Assembly (NCBI RefSeq): GCF_002269505.1
Contig: NZ_NQKQ01000005.1
Coordinates: forward strand, 150,076 to 214,075
Origin: Pseudomonas fragi
GTDB taxonomy: Bacteria; Pseudomonadota; Gammaproteobacteria; Pseudomonadales; Pseudomonadaceae
DNA length: 64,000 nt
Reading direction: 5' to 3'
Part shown: positions 15,745 to 28,158 of the stretch, piece by piece
Numbering within the stretch: position 1 is the stretch's first letter
Layout: each line of letters starts with the position of its first letter
Translations under genes and position numbers: made by a program
The notes under the pieces: model-generated
What the model saw: the letters and a program-made list of their open reading frames with translations, nothing else
The model's database searches: none
Told to the model about the DNA's origin: nothing

Positions 15745-17187
15745 ATGAGCCACGACTATTCCCAGATCGCCAGCGAGCTGCTGCACAGCCTCGGTGGTGC
15801 CGCCAACGTTGAGCAGGCCGCGCATTGCGTCACGCGCTTGCGCGTGGCCCTCAAAAACCCGGACCTGGTCGACAGCGCCACCCTTAACCAGATTGATCTG
15901 GTGAAAGGTTCATTCTTTAACGGCGGCCTGTACCAGATCGTGATCGGCCCCGGCGAAGTCGAGAAGGTCTACGCCGCCCTGCGTGAGCAGACCGGCCTGG
16001 CCGCCGCCACCATCGCTGACGTCAAGCAGCAGGGCGCCGACAAGGCCAACGCCATGCAGCGTCTGGTACGGGTGTTCTCCGATGTGTTTATGCCCATCCT
16101 GCCTGCCCTGATCATTGCCGGCTTGCTGATGGGTGTTAACAACCTGCTCGGCGCCAAGGGCATGTTTATCGACGACAAAACCCTGCTCGACGCTTATCCG
16201 CAACTGGACGGGGTGTGGAGCCTGATCAACCTCATGGCCAATACCTCCTTTGTATTCCTGCCTGCGCTGGTGGGCTGGTCGGCGGCCAAGCGTTTTGGCG
16301 GCAGTGAAATCCTCGGCATTGTGCTAGGTCTGATGCTGGTTCACCCCGACCTGCTCAATGCCTGGAACTACGGTAAGGCCGTGGCCGGGCTGGAGGGCCA
16401 GAGCCTGCCGTATTTCAACATCCTGGGCCTGTTCCAGATCGAGAAGGTGGGCTACCAGGGGCAGATCCTGCCGATCCTGATGGCCGCCTATGTGATGAGC
16501 GTGATCGAGAAATGGCTGCGGGCACGGGTGCCCAATGCCATCCAGTTGCTGGTGGTGCCCATCACCACCATCGTTATCACCGGTGTTCTGGCGCTGGCGA
16601 TCATCGGCCCGGTGACCCGTCACCTGGGCATCCTGATTACCGAAGGCGTGGTGCTGTTGTTTGACGTGGCCCCGGTGCTCGGCGGGATGATTTTCGGCCT
16701 GCTGTATGCGCCGCTGGTGATTACCGGCATGCACCACATGTTCCTCGCCGTGGACCTGCAGCTGATTGCCAACCACGGTGGCACCTTTATCTGGCCGATG
16801 ATCGTCATGTCCAACCTGGCCCAGGGCAGTGCCGCGCTCGGGGTGTTCTATATGAGCCGCAATGTGCGTGAGCGCGGCATGGCCTCTACCTCCGCAGTAT
16901 CCGCGTACTTCGGTATCACTGAACCGGCGATGTTCGGGATCAACCTGCGCTACAAATTCCCGTTCTACGCGGCGCTTATCGGCTCGGCACTGGGCAGTAT
17001 TTTCCTGTCGCTGAACAAGGTGCTGGCCTCGGCCATCGGTGTCGGCGGCTTGCCCGGCTTTATCTCGATCATCCCGCAGTACATCCCGATGTTTGTGATC
17101 GGCATGCTCATAGCCATTGCCGTGCCTTTTGTCCTGACCTGCGCCCTGAGCCTGAAAATCATTCGCCCCGGTTATCGCGTCGCCTGA
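15745..17187 (+). CDS. treB: Trehalose-specific PTS permease EIIBC
   Basis: 480 residues from the ATG at 15745. The EIIB domain comes first, with the phosphoryl-accepting cysteine in AAHCVTRLRVAL (about residue 29). The membrane EIIC domain follows, with about ten hydrophobic segments and the substrate-site motif MGLLYAPLVITGMHHM-like sequence near 335 and FGITEPAMFG near 395. It imports trehalose and phosphorylates it to trehalose-6-phosphate. EIIA is supplied in trans, probably by the fused protein at 20255. Called treP in some pseudomonads. Confidence 0.92.
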   Translation: MSHDYSQIASELLHSLGGAANVEQAAHCVTRLRVALKNPDLVDSATLNQIDLVKGSFFNGGLYQIVIGPGEVEKVYAALREQTGLAAATIADVKQQGADKANAMQRLVRVFSDVFMPILPALIIAGLLMGVNNLLGAKGMFIDDKTLLDAYPQLDGVWSLINLMANTSFVFLPALVGWSAAKRFGGSEILGIVLGLMLVHPDLLNAWNYGKAVAGLEGQSLPYFNILGLFQIEKVGYQGQILPILMAAYVMSVIEKWLRARVPNAIQLLVVPITTIVITGVLALAIIGPVTRHLGILITEGVVLLFDVAPVLGGMIFGLLYAPLVITGMHHMFLAVDLQLIANHGGTFIWPMIVMSNLAQGSAALGVFYMSRNVRERGMASTSAVSAYFGITEPAMFGINLRYKFPFYAALIGSALGSIFLSLNKVLASAIGVGGLPGFISIIPQYIPMFVIGMLIAIAVPFVLTCALSLKIIRPGYRVA

Positions 17188-17214
17188 TCGATCACCCCAC
17201 TTCAAGGAATCCCC

Positions 17215-18858
17215 ATGCAAGACTGGCAGCGCTCGGTGATCTATCAGATCTACCCCAAAAGCTTTTACAGCCACGCCGGCAACGCCACCGGTGACTTGCT
17301 GGGGGTGGTCGACAAGCTCGATTACCTGCAGTGGCTGGGCGTCGATTACCTATGGCTGACACCCTTCTTGCGCTCGCCCCAGCGCGACAACGGTTATGAC
17401 ATCAGCGACTACTACGCCATCGACCCGAGCTACGGCAGCATGGCCGATTGCGAGTTGCTGATCCGTGAAGCCGGCGCCCGTGGCCTCAAGCTGATGCTCG
17501 ATATCGTGGTCAATCACACCTCCATCGAGCACGAATGGTTCCAGCAGGCGCGCAGCAGCCTCGACAACCCTTACCGTGACTTCTACATCTGGCGCGACCA
17601 GCCGAACAATTGGGAATCCAAGTTCGGCGGCTCGGCCTGGGAATACGAGGCGCAAACCGGGCAGTACTATCTGCACCTGTTTGACCACACCCAGGCCGAC
17701 CTCAATTGGGACAACCCGAAGGTGCGCGCAGAGGTCTACAAACTGATGCGCTTCTGGCGGGACAAGGGGGTGGGCGGTTTCCGCCTGGACGTGATCAATC
17801 TGATCTCCAAACCGGCGCACTTCCCCCAGGATGACAGCGACGGGCGCCGCTTCTATACCGACGGCCCCAACGTGCATGAGTACTTGCAGGAGATGCACCG
17901 CGAAGTGTTTGCCGGCCACGATCTGGTCAGCGTCGGCGAAATGTCGTCCACCAGCCTGGAGCACTGCATCCGTTATTCGTGCCCCGACAGCCAGGAGTTG
18001 TCGATGACCTTCAACTTCCATCACCTGAAGGTCGATTACCCGAACATGCAGAAGTGGGTGCGGGCTGATTTCGATTTCCTGCAGCTCAAGGGCATCCTCT
18101 CGGCGTGGCAGGTTGGCATGCAGGCCGGTGGCGGCTGGAACGCGCTGTTCTGGTGCAACCACGACCAGCCCCGTGTGCTTTCACGCTTTGGCGATGACGG
18201 TGAATACCCTGTGGTCTCGGCCAAGATGCTCGCCACCGCGCTGCACTTCCTGCAAGGCACACCCTATGTGTATCAGGGTGAAGAAATCGGCATGACCAAC
18301 CCGGGGTTCGAGCGTATCGAGCAGTACCGTGATGTCGAAACCCTGAATATCTATCGCCTCAAGCGTGAAGCCGGGGTGCCCCACGACGAGTGCATGGCCG
18401 CGATCAAGCAAAAGTCGCGGGACAACAGCCGCACGCCGATGCAATGGGACCATCAGCTCAACGCCGGTTTCAGCAGCGCCGAGCCGTGGATTGGCATCCC
18501 TGCCAACGCTGCGTTTATCAACGTTGAAGACCAGCGCAATGACCCGGCTTCGGTGCTGCATCATTACCGTCACTTGATTGCCTTGCGTCGCGAGGAGCCG
18601 TTGCTGCAGCACGGTGAATACCGTCTGTTGTTGCCCGAGCATAAGCAGGTGTGGGCCTATGTGCGTGAGGGCGATGGCGAGAGTTTGCTGGTGATCAACA
18701 ACTTCTACGGCACGCCGTGCGACATCGAATTGCCGCAAGGGGTGATTGACGCGGGCATGAGCCAGCGGCTGCTGATCAGCAATTACGACGACTGCCCCGT
18801 GAGAACAAGCGCCGTGCATTTGCGCCCCTACGAGTCCTTCGTCCTGCATCTGAAGTAA
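17215..18858 (+). CDS. treC: Trehalose-6-phosphate hydrolase (GH13)
   Basis: 547 residues, the usual length. It cleaves cytoplasmic trehalose-6-phosphate to glucose and glucose-6-phosphate. The GH13 motifs are in order: DIVVNHTS, GGFRLDVINL (nucleophile Asp), VGEMSS (acid Glu) and NHDQPR. AAGGAATCCCC precedes the ATG, 27 bases after treB. A REP hairpin follows, then a porin gene. Often called treA in Pseudomonas. Confidence 0.92.
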   Translation: MQDWQRSVIYQIYPKSFYSHAGNATGDLLGVVDKLDYLQWLGVDYLWLTPFLRSPQRDNGYDISDYYAIDPSYGSMADCELLIREAGARGLKLMLDIVVNHTSIEHEWFQQARSSLDNPYRDFYIWRDQPNNWESKFGGSAWEYEAQTGQYYLHLFDHTQADLNWDNPKVRAEVYKLMRFWRDKGVGGFRLDVINLISKPAHFPQDDSDGRRFYTDGPNVHEYLQEMHREVFAGHDLVSVGEMSSTSLEHCIRYSCPDSQELSMTFNFHHLKVDYPNMQKWVRADFDFLQLKGILSAWQVGMQAGGGWNALFWCNHDQPRVLSRFGDDGEYPVVSAKMLATALHFLQGTPYVYQGEEIGMTNPGFERIEQYRDVETLNIYRLKREAGVPHDECMAAIKQKSRDNSRTPMQWDHQLNAGFSSAEPWIGIPANAAFINVEDQRNDPASVLHHYRHLIALRREEPLLQHGEYRLLLPEHKQVWAYVREGDGESLLVINNFYGTPCDIELPQGVIDAGMSQRLLISNYDDCPVRTSAVHLRPYESFVLHLK

Positions 18859-18863
18859 CCCTC

Positions 18864-18926
18864 TGTGGGAGCGAGCCTGCTCGCGAAAAAGGCTACCTGG
18901 TCTTCGCGAGCAGGCTCGCTCCCACA
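18864..18926. repeat. REP-type inverted repeat
   Basis: TGTGGGAGCGAGCCTGCTCG and its inverted partner frame a 15-base centre. This is the widespread Pseudomonas REP doublet. It lies inside the trehalose operon between treC and the porin gene and may modulate downstream expression. Confidence 0.9.
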
Positions 18927-18971
18927 AAATTGACTACCGGTTTTACCCATAACAATAAAAAAGGTCGTGCC

Positions 18972-20195
18972 ATGAAATCATCACTCAACTACAGCATCTG
19001 TATCGCCAGCCTGTGCCTGTTGGCTCCGTTGTCGGCCAACGCCCTGGAGTTCGCCGGGTATTTGCGCAGTGGCGTGGGCAACTCGCTCAATGGCGGCAAG
19101 CAATCCTGCTTCAAACTGCCCGGCGCCGAGGCCAAGTACCGGCTGGGCAACGAATGCGAACAATACGCCGAGCTGGAGCTGCGCGAGGACGTGTACAGCT
19201 TTGACGATGGCTCGGTATTGAGCGTCGATGGCATGGCCTCGCTGTACAACCAGTACGATCGCCAGCTGACCTTTCAGGGTGACAACGGTTCGGCGCGCCT
19301 GCCGCAGTTGTATGCGCAATGGTCCAATCTGCCGGGCCTCAACGGCGGCTCGCTGTGGGCCGGGCGTCGCTACTACAAACGTAATGATATCCATATTTCC
19401 GACTTCTACTACTGGAACCAGAGCGCCACCGGTGCCGGTATCGAGGACGTGTTGATCGGCGGTCTGAAATACAGCTACGCGCTGTCGCGCAAAGACAATC
19501 TCTACCAGGAAAACTACGTCACCCGCCACGACTTCAACGTGGCCGGTTTCAATACCAACCCCGGCGGGGAGCTGGAGTTGGGCCTCAGTTATCTGGACAA
19601 ACCCGAGCGCACCGATGCCCACAGCGGCTGGGCCATCACCGCGCAACATGTGCAAAGCGAGTTTCTGGGCGGCAAAAACAAGTTTGCCGTGCAGTACGGT
19701 GAAGGCTCGGGCACCGGCCTGGGCTATACCGGCGACTTCCGTCTGGATAACAGCAGCAAGCGCTACCGGATTGTCGAATTCTTCGACTGGCAAGTGACGC
19801 CCCGTTTTGGCGGGCAGGTCGAGGCGGTGTACCAAAAGGATTTTCGCCCCGACGGTGGCAATCAGGAGTGGCTGTCTTTGGGCGTGCGCCCGACCTATGC
19901 GATCAGCGAGCAGTTCAAGCTGGTCACCGAGCTGGGGCATGATCAGGTAAAAGCGGCGGACGGTACGCGCAAGCTGAGCAAGTTCACCTTTGCGCCCACC
20001 TGGTCACCCAAGGGCCCGGGTTTCTGGACGCGCCCGGAATTACGCCTGTATTACACCTATGCCAGCTGGAACGCCGCGGCACAGCGTGCGGCCAATGAGT
20101 TCGACGCAGGCTCGGCGCTGTCCGACAGCGGTGCATTCGGCTCGGCCCGGCACGGTTCCAACGCAGGTTTGCAAGTCGAGTACTGGTGGAAGTAA
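18972..20195 (+). CDS. LamB-like sugar porin
   Basis: 407 residues from the ATG at 18972. Signal peptide MKSSLNYSICIASLCLLAPL, cut after SANA. The mature protein is beta-rich, opens EFAGYLRSGVG as maltoporins do, has WAGRRYYKRNDIHISDFYYW in the LamB style, and ends in an aromatic C-terminal strand (VEYWWK). It should let trehalose or other di/oligosaccharides through the outer membrane. Its position between treC and the EIIA-HPr-EI gene supports trehalose uptake. Confidence 0.88.
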   Translation: MKSSLNYSICIASLCLLAPLSANALEFAGYLRSGVGNSLNGGKQSCFKLPGAEAKYRLGNECEQYAELELREDVYSFDDGSVLSVDGMASLYNQYDRQLTFQGDNGSARLPQLYAQWSNLPGLNGGSLWAGRRYYKRNDIHISDFYYWNQSATGAGIEDVLIGGLKYSYALSRKDNLYQENYVTRHDFNVAGFNTNPGGELELGLSYLDKPERTDAHSGWAITAQHVQSEFLGGKNKFAVQYGEGSGTGLGYTGDFRLDNSSKRYRIVEFFDWQVTPRFGGQVEAVYQKDFRPDGGNQEWLSLGVRPTYAISEQFKLVTELGHDQVKAADGTRKLSKFTFAPTWSPKGPGFWTRPELRLYYTYASWNAAAQRAANEFDAGSALSDSGAFGSARHGSNAGLQVEYWWK

Positions 20196-20254
20196 GCGAG
20201 CTGTCGGGGCTCGCGCTCCATCGGCATTTAACCGAATCAACTGCAGGTGAAGTC

Positions 20255-22780
<2,526 letters not shown>

Positions 22781-22782
22781 AC

Positions 22783-23058
22783 ATGTTCGATAAAGCGCTC
22801 AAAGCATTCTGGAAGGCCCTGACCCCGGATCTGGTGGCTGATGAAACAGGCCAGTCGGCATCGATTCTGGACGAAACTGTAATCACGGCGCTTGGCGGCG
22901 CCAGTAACGTCAAGTCCGAACAGCGGGTGGCCTTGACCCGGATTCGTGTGGAGCTGGCCGATATTACCCGCCTCGATCCGCAAGCCCTGCGTGTGGCAGG
23001 GGTGCCTGGAATCTTGAGCCTGCCGGACGGGGTGGTGCATCTGGTGGTGGGGGTGTAA
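22783..23058 (+). CDS. EIIB-like PTS domain protein without the active cysteine
   Basis: 91 residues, starting 2 bases after the EI stop. The core TALGGASNVKSEQRVALTRI aligns with glucose-family EIIB (LGG..NI....C.TRLR). The cysteine position is Ala, and the whole protein has no cysteine. It therefore cannot carry phosphate the normal way. TreB has its own intact EIIB, so this copy may be a regulatory or docking subunit. The residue assignment is visible; the regulatory role is inference. Confidence 0.8.
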   Translation: MFDKALKAFWKALTPDLVADETGQSASILDETVITALGGASNVKSEQRVALTRIRVELADITRLDPQALRVAGVPGILSLPDGVVHLVVGV

Positions 23059-23062
23059 ACCT

Positions 23063-23204
23063 GTAGTCGCTGACGAGGTACGAGGCTGCGATCGGCTGCG
23101 CAGCAGTCGTAAATCAGCGGGTTCGGTGCATCAGATGCATTGAATGCTAAAGGTTTACGGGCGCTTCACCCCCGATCGCAGCCTCGTACCTCGTCAGCGG
23201 CTAC
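23063..23204. repeat. Long inverted repeat, second REP family
   Basis: GTAGTCGCTGACGAGGTACG at the left is matched by the inverted CGTACCTCGTCAGCGGCTAC at the right; the arms are about 32 bases around a centre of about 75 bases. A relative lies at 42278-42382. It separates the PTS operon from cumA. Confidence 0.85.
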
Positions 23205-23309
23205 AAAGGGCCGCACCCTGTTGCCCTTACTGTTTCGCAACTGCAGGTGTATCGTATTCGCCTTTTGCGGGCCCAACGCCCGCGCCGGATACGAGAGGTA
23301 GTTGAATCC

Positions 23310-24686
23310 ATGTCCTTTACCCGTCGACAAATACTCGGTGGTCTGGCCGGCCTGGTAGTGGTGGGTGTTGGCGCAGGAGGCGCTTCGCGTTACTGGCTGG
23401 GCAAGGTGGCCGCCGAGAACGCCGGTCACGATTACGAACTGATCAGCGCACCACTGGACGTCGAGCTGGTGCCAGGTCATATCACCCAGGCATGGGCTTT
23501 CGGTCCATCGGCTCCAGGCACCGAGCTGCGGGTACGTCAGGGCGAATGGCTGCGGGTGCGGTTTATCAATCACCTGCCGGTCGCGACCACCATTCACTGG
23601 CACGGTATCCGCCTGCCCCTGGAAATGGACGGCGTGCCTTACGTCTCGCAATTGCCGGTTCTGCCCGGTGAGTACTTCGATTACAAGTTCCGGGTGCCCG
23701 ATGCGGGCAGCTACTGGTATCACCCCCACGTCAACAGCAGCGAAGAGCTGGGCCGTGGCCTGGTGGGGCCACTGATTGTCGAAGAGCGCGAGCCCACCGG
23801 CTTCAAGCATGAGCGCACTTTGAGCATCAAGAACTGGCACGTCGATGAAGAGGGCGGCTTCCTGCCATTCAGCATCACCCGCGAAGCCGCTCGGGGTGGT
23901 ACGGCGGGGCGCCTGTCGACCATCAATGGCAGCCATGTGCCGACCATCGACCTGCCTGCCGGGCAGATCACTCGCGTACGCATTCTCAACCTCGACAACA
24001 CCCTGACCTATCGTTTGAATATCCCTGGTGTGGAAGCGATGATCTACGCGCTGGACGGTAATCCCGTTGAACCAAGGCCATTGGGCAAGGATTACTGGCT
24101 GGGCCCGGGCATGCGTATTTGTCTGGGGATCAAGGCCCCGGCGGCGGGCGAGGAGTTGTCGTTGCGTGACGGCCCGGTGCGCCTGGGCACCTTGCGTTCG
24201 GTCGCCAGCACCGATGCACCGGGCGAATGGCCCCCGGCGTTGCCCGCCAACCCGATTGCCGAACCCGACGTGGCCAAAGCCGAGAAGATCAACTTCAACT
24301 TTGAGTGGGTCGGCTCGATGTCCGAGGACCTGGGCCCCGATCAGCCGCCGAGCCTGTGGCAGATCAACGGCGTGGCCTGGGATATCAAGGACAAGACCTG
24401 TGCCGATCGTCCTATCGCCAAGCTCAAGCTGGGTCAGAGCTATATTTTCGAATTGAAGAACATGACCCAGTACCAGCACCCGATCCACTTGCACGGCATG
24501 AGTTTCAAGGTGTTGGCGTCCAATCGCAAAAAGATCATCCCGTATTTCACTGACACCTACCTGCTGGGCAAAAACGAACGTGCCCGCGTGGCGCTGGTGG
24601 CGGATAATCCCGGTGTGTGGATGTTCCACTGCCATGTGATTGATCACATGGAAACCGGCCTTATGGCCGCCATTGAGGTTTCCTGA
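23310..24686 (+). CDS. cumA: Multicopper oxidase CumA
   Basis: 458 residues from the ATG at 23310. The N-terminus has a twin-arginine signal (SFTRRQILGGLAG). The four copper-ligand motifs are intact: HWHG (96-99), YWYHPHVNS (about 135-143), HPIHLHG, and the C-terminal MFHCHVIDHMETGLM with the type 1 copper Cys and Met. CumA of P. putida was linked to Mn(II) oxidation, and it is widespread in pseudomonads. Its stop overlaps the tadA start by one base. Confidence 0.93.
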   Translation: MSFTRRQILGGLAGLVVVGVGAGGASRYWLGKVAAENAGHDYELISAPLDVELVPGHITQAWAFGPSAPGTELRVRQGEWLRVRFINHLPVATTIHWHGIRLPLEMDGVPYVSQLPVLPGEYFDYKFRVPDAGSYWYHPHVNSSEELGRGLVGPLIVEEREPTGFKHERTLSIKNWHVDEEGGFLPFSITREAARGGTAGRLSTINGSHVPTIDLPAGQITRVRILNLDNTLTYRLNIPGVEAMIYALDGNPVEPRPLGKDYWLGPGMRICLGIKAPAAGEELSLRDGPVRLGTLRSVASTDAPGEWPPALPANPIAEPDVAKAEKINFNFEWVGSMSEDLGPDQPPSLWQINGVAWDIKDKTCADRPIAKLKLGQSYIFELKNMTQYQHPIHLHGMSFKVLASNRKKIIPYFTDTYLLGKNERARVALVADNPGVWMFHCHVIDHMETGLMAAIEVS

Positions 24687-25174
24687 TGCGACAAGGGCGT
24701 CAACCCCTGATTATCGACCGTAGCCGCGATCAAGACTTTATGCGTGAAGCGCTGGCCCTGGCCGCCCAAGGCGCAGCACTGGGCGAAGTGCCGGTGGGTG
24801 CGGTACTGGTGCAGGACGGTGAAATCATTGGTCGTGGCTTCAACTGCCCGATCAGCGGCAGCGACCCCAGCGCCCATGCCGAGATGATGGCCATTCGCGC
24901 CGCTGCCACAGCAGTCAACAACTACCGGTTACCGGGCAGCACGCTGTACGTGACGCTGGAGCCGTGCAGCATGTGTGCGGGGCTGATCGTGCATTCGCGA
25001 GTGGCGCGGGTGGTTTATGGCGCGCTGGAGCCCAAGGCCGGGATTGTGCAGAGCCAGGGGCAGTTTTTTACCCAGGGCTTTCTGAATCATCGGGTGCTGT
25101 TTGAAGGCGGGGTACTGGCTGAAGAATGTGGGGCTATCCTCAGCGAGTTCTTCAAGGCCCGCAGGGCTCGCTGA
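24686..25174 (+). CDS. tadA: tRNA adenosine(34) deaminase
   Basis: 162 residues. It converts wobble A34 to inosine in tRNA-Arg(ACG). The zinc site is visible: HAE at 64-66 (His ligand and catalytic Glu) and PCSMC at 93-97 (two Cys ligands). The ATG overlaps the last base of cumA's TGA, so translation is probably coupled. cumA-tadA is a recurrent Pseudomonas pair. It is followed by a REP hairpin. Confidence 0.95.
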   Translation: MRQGRQPLIIDRSRDQDFMREALALAAQGAALGEVPVGAVLVQDGEIIGRGFNCPISGSDPSAHAEMMAIRAAATAVNNYRLPGSTLYVTLEPCSMCAGLIVHSRVARVVYGALEPKAGIVQSQGQFFTQGFLNHRVLFEGGVLAEECGAILSEFFKARRAR

Positions 25175-25175
25175 A

Positions 25176-25266
25176 CCTGTGGGAGCGGGCTTGCTCGCGA
25201 TACAGACGCCTCGATATGTCTGATACACCGAGGTGATGCTATCGCGAGCAAGCCCGCTCCCACAGG
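25176..25266. repeat. REP-type inverted repeat doublet
   Basis: CCTGTGGGAGCGGGCTTGCT and the inverted AGCAAGCCCGCTCCCACAGG frame about 40 bases. It lies between the converging tadA and cmoB genes. Confidence 0.92.
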
Positions 25267-25272
25267 TCGTGG

Positions 25273-26229
25273 TTATTTCTTCGCGATGATCACCGCCCGC
25301 ATCGGCGCCGGCAGGCCTTCAATGGTTTTGCTGTGGTCGTTCGGGTCCAGGTAATCGCTCAGCGACTGGTATTTCATCCATTCGGTGGCGCGCTGTTCTT
25401 CAACCGTGGTGACGCTCACGTCCACGCATCGCACATCGCTGAAACCGGCACGGCGCAACCAGCGCTCCAGCGCCGGGATCGAGGGCAGAAACCACACGTT
25501 GCGCATCTGCGCATAACGGTCCTCAGGCACCAGCACCTGGTTCACGTCACCTTCGATCACCAGGGTCTCCAGCACCAGTTCGCCACCTTTGACCAGACAG
25601 TCTTTCAATGCCAGCAAATGCTCGATGGGCGAACGGCGGTGGTAGAACACTCCCATGGAAAATACAGTGTCGAAACCTTCCAGGTTCGGCGGCAGGTCTT
25701 CGAACGGGAACGGCAGGTGCCAGGCCGCTTCCTGCTGCAAAAAGCGTTGCACGGCCTGGAACTGGCAGAAGAACAGCCAGTTGGGGTCCACACCGATTAC
25801 GCTATGGGCGCCTGCACCGAGCATGCGCCACATGTAGTAGCCGTTGCCGCAGCCCACATCAAGGATGCGCTTGCCCTTGAGGTCGATATGCGGCGCAACC
25901 CGAGACCATTTCCAGTCCGAGTGCCATTCGGTATCGACGTGTACGCCAAACAGGTCGAACGGGCCTTTGCGCCACGGTGACAGGCCCATCAGGGCTTCGC
26001 GCATCTGTGCACGGGTGGCGTCGTCGCAGTCGGTGTCTAGGGTCAGACCGTTCAACAGGTCGATTTCGCTCGGCTTGACGTCGGGCAAGGCATCCAGCGC
26101 GCTTTGCCAGCGCTCCAGGTCGCCGTGGCCTTTCTCCATTTTGACGTCGAGCTGGGCTTGCAGGGTGTTGGCCCATTCAGCCAATGGAGTGCCGGCCAGA
26201 CGCCGGGCAAGAGGGGACAGATCAATCAT
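25273..26229 (-). CDS. cmoB: tRNA U34 carboxymethyltransferase
   Basis: 318 residues, standard length. It transfers a carboxymethyl group from carboxy-SAM to 5-hydroxyuridine 34 of tRNA, making cmo5U. The SAM-fold motif [18 protein letters not shown] is intact, and the N-terminal domain and [16 protein letters not shown] are characteristic. It starts inside the end of cmoA (4-base ATGA overlap), forming the conserved cmoA-cmoB operon. Confidence 0.95.
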   Translation of the reverse strand: MIDLSPLARRLAGTPLAEWANTLQAQLDVKMEKGHGDLERWQSALDALPDVKPSEIDLLNGLTLDTDCDDATRAQMREALMGLSPWRKGPFDLFGVHVDTEWHSDWKWSRVAPHIDLKGKRILDVGCGNGYYMWRMLGAGAHSVIGVDPNWLFFCQFQAVQRFLQQEAAWHLPFPFEDLPPNLEGFDTVFSMGVFYHRRSPIEHLLALKDCLVKGGELVLETLVIEGDVNQVLVPEDRYAQMRNVWFLPSIPALERWLRRAGFSDVRCVDVSVTTVEEQRATEWMKYQSLSDYLDPNDHSKTIEGLPAPMRAVIIAKK

Positions 26230-26969
26230 GGCAAGGCAATCAACGAGGCAAAGTTAAGACACTGGAACCACGGCACGACTTTCGAGAACCCGGCCGCCAA
26301 CAGGCGTTCGCGGTGTTCTTCGAGGCTGTCGGGCTTCATGACGTTTTCGATGGCGCTGCGCTTTTGCGCGATCTCCAGATCGCTGTAGCCGTTGGCGCGT
26401 TTGAACGCCACATGCAGGTCGGTCAGCAGCCCGTGCTCTTCGGGATCACTGAAACGCAGCTTTTCCGAGAGGATCAGGGCGCCACCCGGCAGCAGCGACT
26501 GGCGGATACGGCCCAGCAGCGCCAGGCGCTCTTGCGGGGCGATAAATTGCAGGGTGAAATTCAGCGCCACCACCGATGCAGGCTCGAACGCCAGGGCCAG
26601 GATGTCGCCTTCGATCACTTCAACCGGCAGCAGCTCCTGAAACATCGAGTTCTGCCCATTGAGGTACTCGCGGCAGCGCTCGACCATCGCCGCCGAGTTG
26701 TCCACCGCAATCACCTTGCAGCCTTCAGTGCGCACATGGCGGCGCAGCGCCTGGGTGACCGCGCCCAGCGAACAGCCCAGGTCGTACAGCACGCTATCGG
26801 GCTGGGCGAACTGGGCGGCGAGCACGCCGAGGTTCTCGACAATGGTCGGGTAGCCGGGCACCGAGCGTTTGATCATGTCCGGGAACACCCGCACAACGTC
26901 TTCGTTGAAGGCGAAGTCCGGCACCTGGGTCAGGGGCTGGGCGAAAATACGGTCGGGTTCTTTGCTCAC
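26226..26969 (-). CDS. cmoA: Carboxy-SAM synthase
   Basis: 247 residues. It converts SAM and prephenate to carboxy-SAM, the donor used by CmoB. The N-terminus carries [20 protein letters not shown], and [17 protein letters not shown] is the nucleotide-binding motif. The start is preceded by a spacer of about 84 bases from the YhhN gene on the same strand. Confidence 0.95.
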   Translation of the reverse strand: MSKEPDRIFAQPLTQVPDFAFNEDVVRVFPDMIKRSVPGYPTIVENLGVLAAQFAQPDSVLYDLGCSLGAVTQALRRHVRTEGCKVIAVDNSAAMVERCREYLNGQNSMFQELLPVEVIEGDILALAFEPASVVALNFTLQFIAPQERLALLGRIRQSLLPGGALILSEKLRFSDPEEHGLLTDLHVAFKRANGYSDLEIAQKRSAIENVMKPDSLEEHRERLLAAGFSKVVPWFQCLNFASLIALP

Positions 26970-27053
26970 GGCGGTTCCGGCGGTGGAATTTTCAAAAGGG
27001 GCGGCATTTTAGCCAAGTTGGCGCCGGGATGCGCGGTCTGTCTGATAAACCGT

Positions 27054-27689
27054 TCAGCGTCTGTCCTGGCTGAATGTCGAAGCGGCGATGCCCCATTGGC
27101 CCAGCCAGTAACTGAGGATGATCAGGTAGGGCGCTGCGGTGAACGGCAATACGAAGCGGTCGATGCCAATCAGGCTATCCGATATCACAAACGCCAGCGC
27201 CCCGGCGGCGGCCAGCCCGGCCGAGCGTTTCGGTACGCTGCTGCCCAGGCGGGCCAGGGCACGCCAGAGCATGGCGCTGATGGCCAGGGCATAGACACTC
27301 ACTGGCACCAGCAAATCGCCCAGGCCCTGACTGGCCATGACACTCAACAAACTGCCACCGGCAAGCAGCGCCAGGATCAATGCCGGCACGGCTGCGCGGC
27401 GACAGTCCACCAGATAGGCCTTGAGATAGGCCAGGTGGGCGACCAAAAACGCCCCGAGGCCAAATACAAACAGGTCCTGTGGCCAGGCCAGCAGAATGTC
27501 ACCCAGCAGGGAAAACCCCAGGCCGATGCTGATCCAGCGCCGATAGGTGCTTGCAGGCCCGCTGTGCAGCCAGCCGAGTAACGCCAGTACCGGAATGGGC
27601 TTGGTCAGCAGGCACAGCAACATGGCGTGCGTGCTGACGCCATAGAGGTAGGTGGCAGCACCCATGATTGCAAGGATCAGCCACGCCAT
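27054..27689 (-). CDS. YhhN-family membrane protein (lysoplasmalogenase-like)
   Basis: 211 residues, almost entirely hydrophobic with about eight membrane segments. Family features include TKPIPVLALLGWL, the polar-charged LGDILLAWPQDLFVFGLGAF (conserved Asp), and SDSLIGIDRF near the C-terminus. Animal members (TMEM86) hydrolyse lysoplasmalogens; the bacterial role is not settled. It starts one base after the stop of the chagasin-like gene, so the two are translated together. Confidence 0.85.
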   Translation of the reverse strand: MAWLILAIMGAATYLYGVSTHAMLLCLLTKPIPVLALLGWLHSGPASTYRRWISIGLGFSLLGDILLAWPQDLFVFGLGAFLVAHLAYLKAYLVDCRRAAVPALILALLAGGSLLSVMASQGLGDLLVPVSVYALAISAMLWRALARLGSSVPKRSAGLAAAGALAFVISDSLIGIDRFVLPFTAAPYLIILSYWLGQWGIAASTFSQDRR

Positions 27690-27690
27690 A

Positions 27691-28083
27691 TCAGTTGACC
27701 GTAATCGGGCAGTCGAACACCTGTGCCGGCTCGGCTTCGGGTTCCCACGGTTGTTGAGAGGTCAGGCGCAGACGCCCGCTGCCAGGGGCAAATACCTGAA
27801 AGCGCCAGGTCGATTGACCGCCGCTGCCCAGTAACTGGCCATTGTCGCTGCTGGTGTAGACCTCCGGGCCCAGGCTGCGCAGCACGCCGCCTGCAGAGTC
27901 CTGAATGGCCCAGCGGTAGCCGGTGGTGGGGTTGCTGGGCAGGGAGACGATCAGCTGCTGGCCCACATGCAGTTGCTGGGGGCAGTCACTTTGATCTTCG
28001 AGGGTAACGTTGTGTGCAGGCTGTTGGGCACAGGCCGTCAGCAGGCTGAGGCCGAGCAGGGGAATAAGGCGTACTGGGGGCAT
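27691..28083 (-). CDS. Chagasin-like (I42) protease inhibitor lipoprotein
   Basis: 130 residues from the ATG at 28083, selected because GGAG lies just upstream and it begins the signal MPPVRLIPLLGLSLLTAC with a lipobox Cys. The mature part has the I42 hallmark loop NPTTGYRW, plus GSGGQSTWRFQVFAPGSGRL, matching the second and third inhibitory loops of chagasin. Such proteins block papain-type cysteine proteases. It should sit on a membrane facing the periplasm. Its target is unknown. Confidence 0.88.
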   Translation of the reverse strand: MPPVRLIPLLGLSLLTACAQQPAHNVTLEDQSDCPQQLHVGQQLIVSLPSNPTTGYRWAIQDSAGGVLRSLGPEVYTSSDNGQLLGSGGQSTWRFQVFAPGSGRLRLTSQQPWEPEAEPAQVFDCPITVN

Positions 28084-28158
28084 TGAAGGCTCCGGTCGGG
28101 CAAACACAATGGCGCAGCATAACCCATGACGGGCGCTGTGCCATTTGTCCTCGGCCGG

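Noticed and set aside
16324..17274. Long reverse frame across treB
   Set aside because: High-GC antisense shadow with His/Gln-rich nonsense composition; treB on the other strand is unmistakable.
26184..27581. 465-codon + frame across cmoA and YhhN
   Set aside because: Shadow crossing two well-supported genes.
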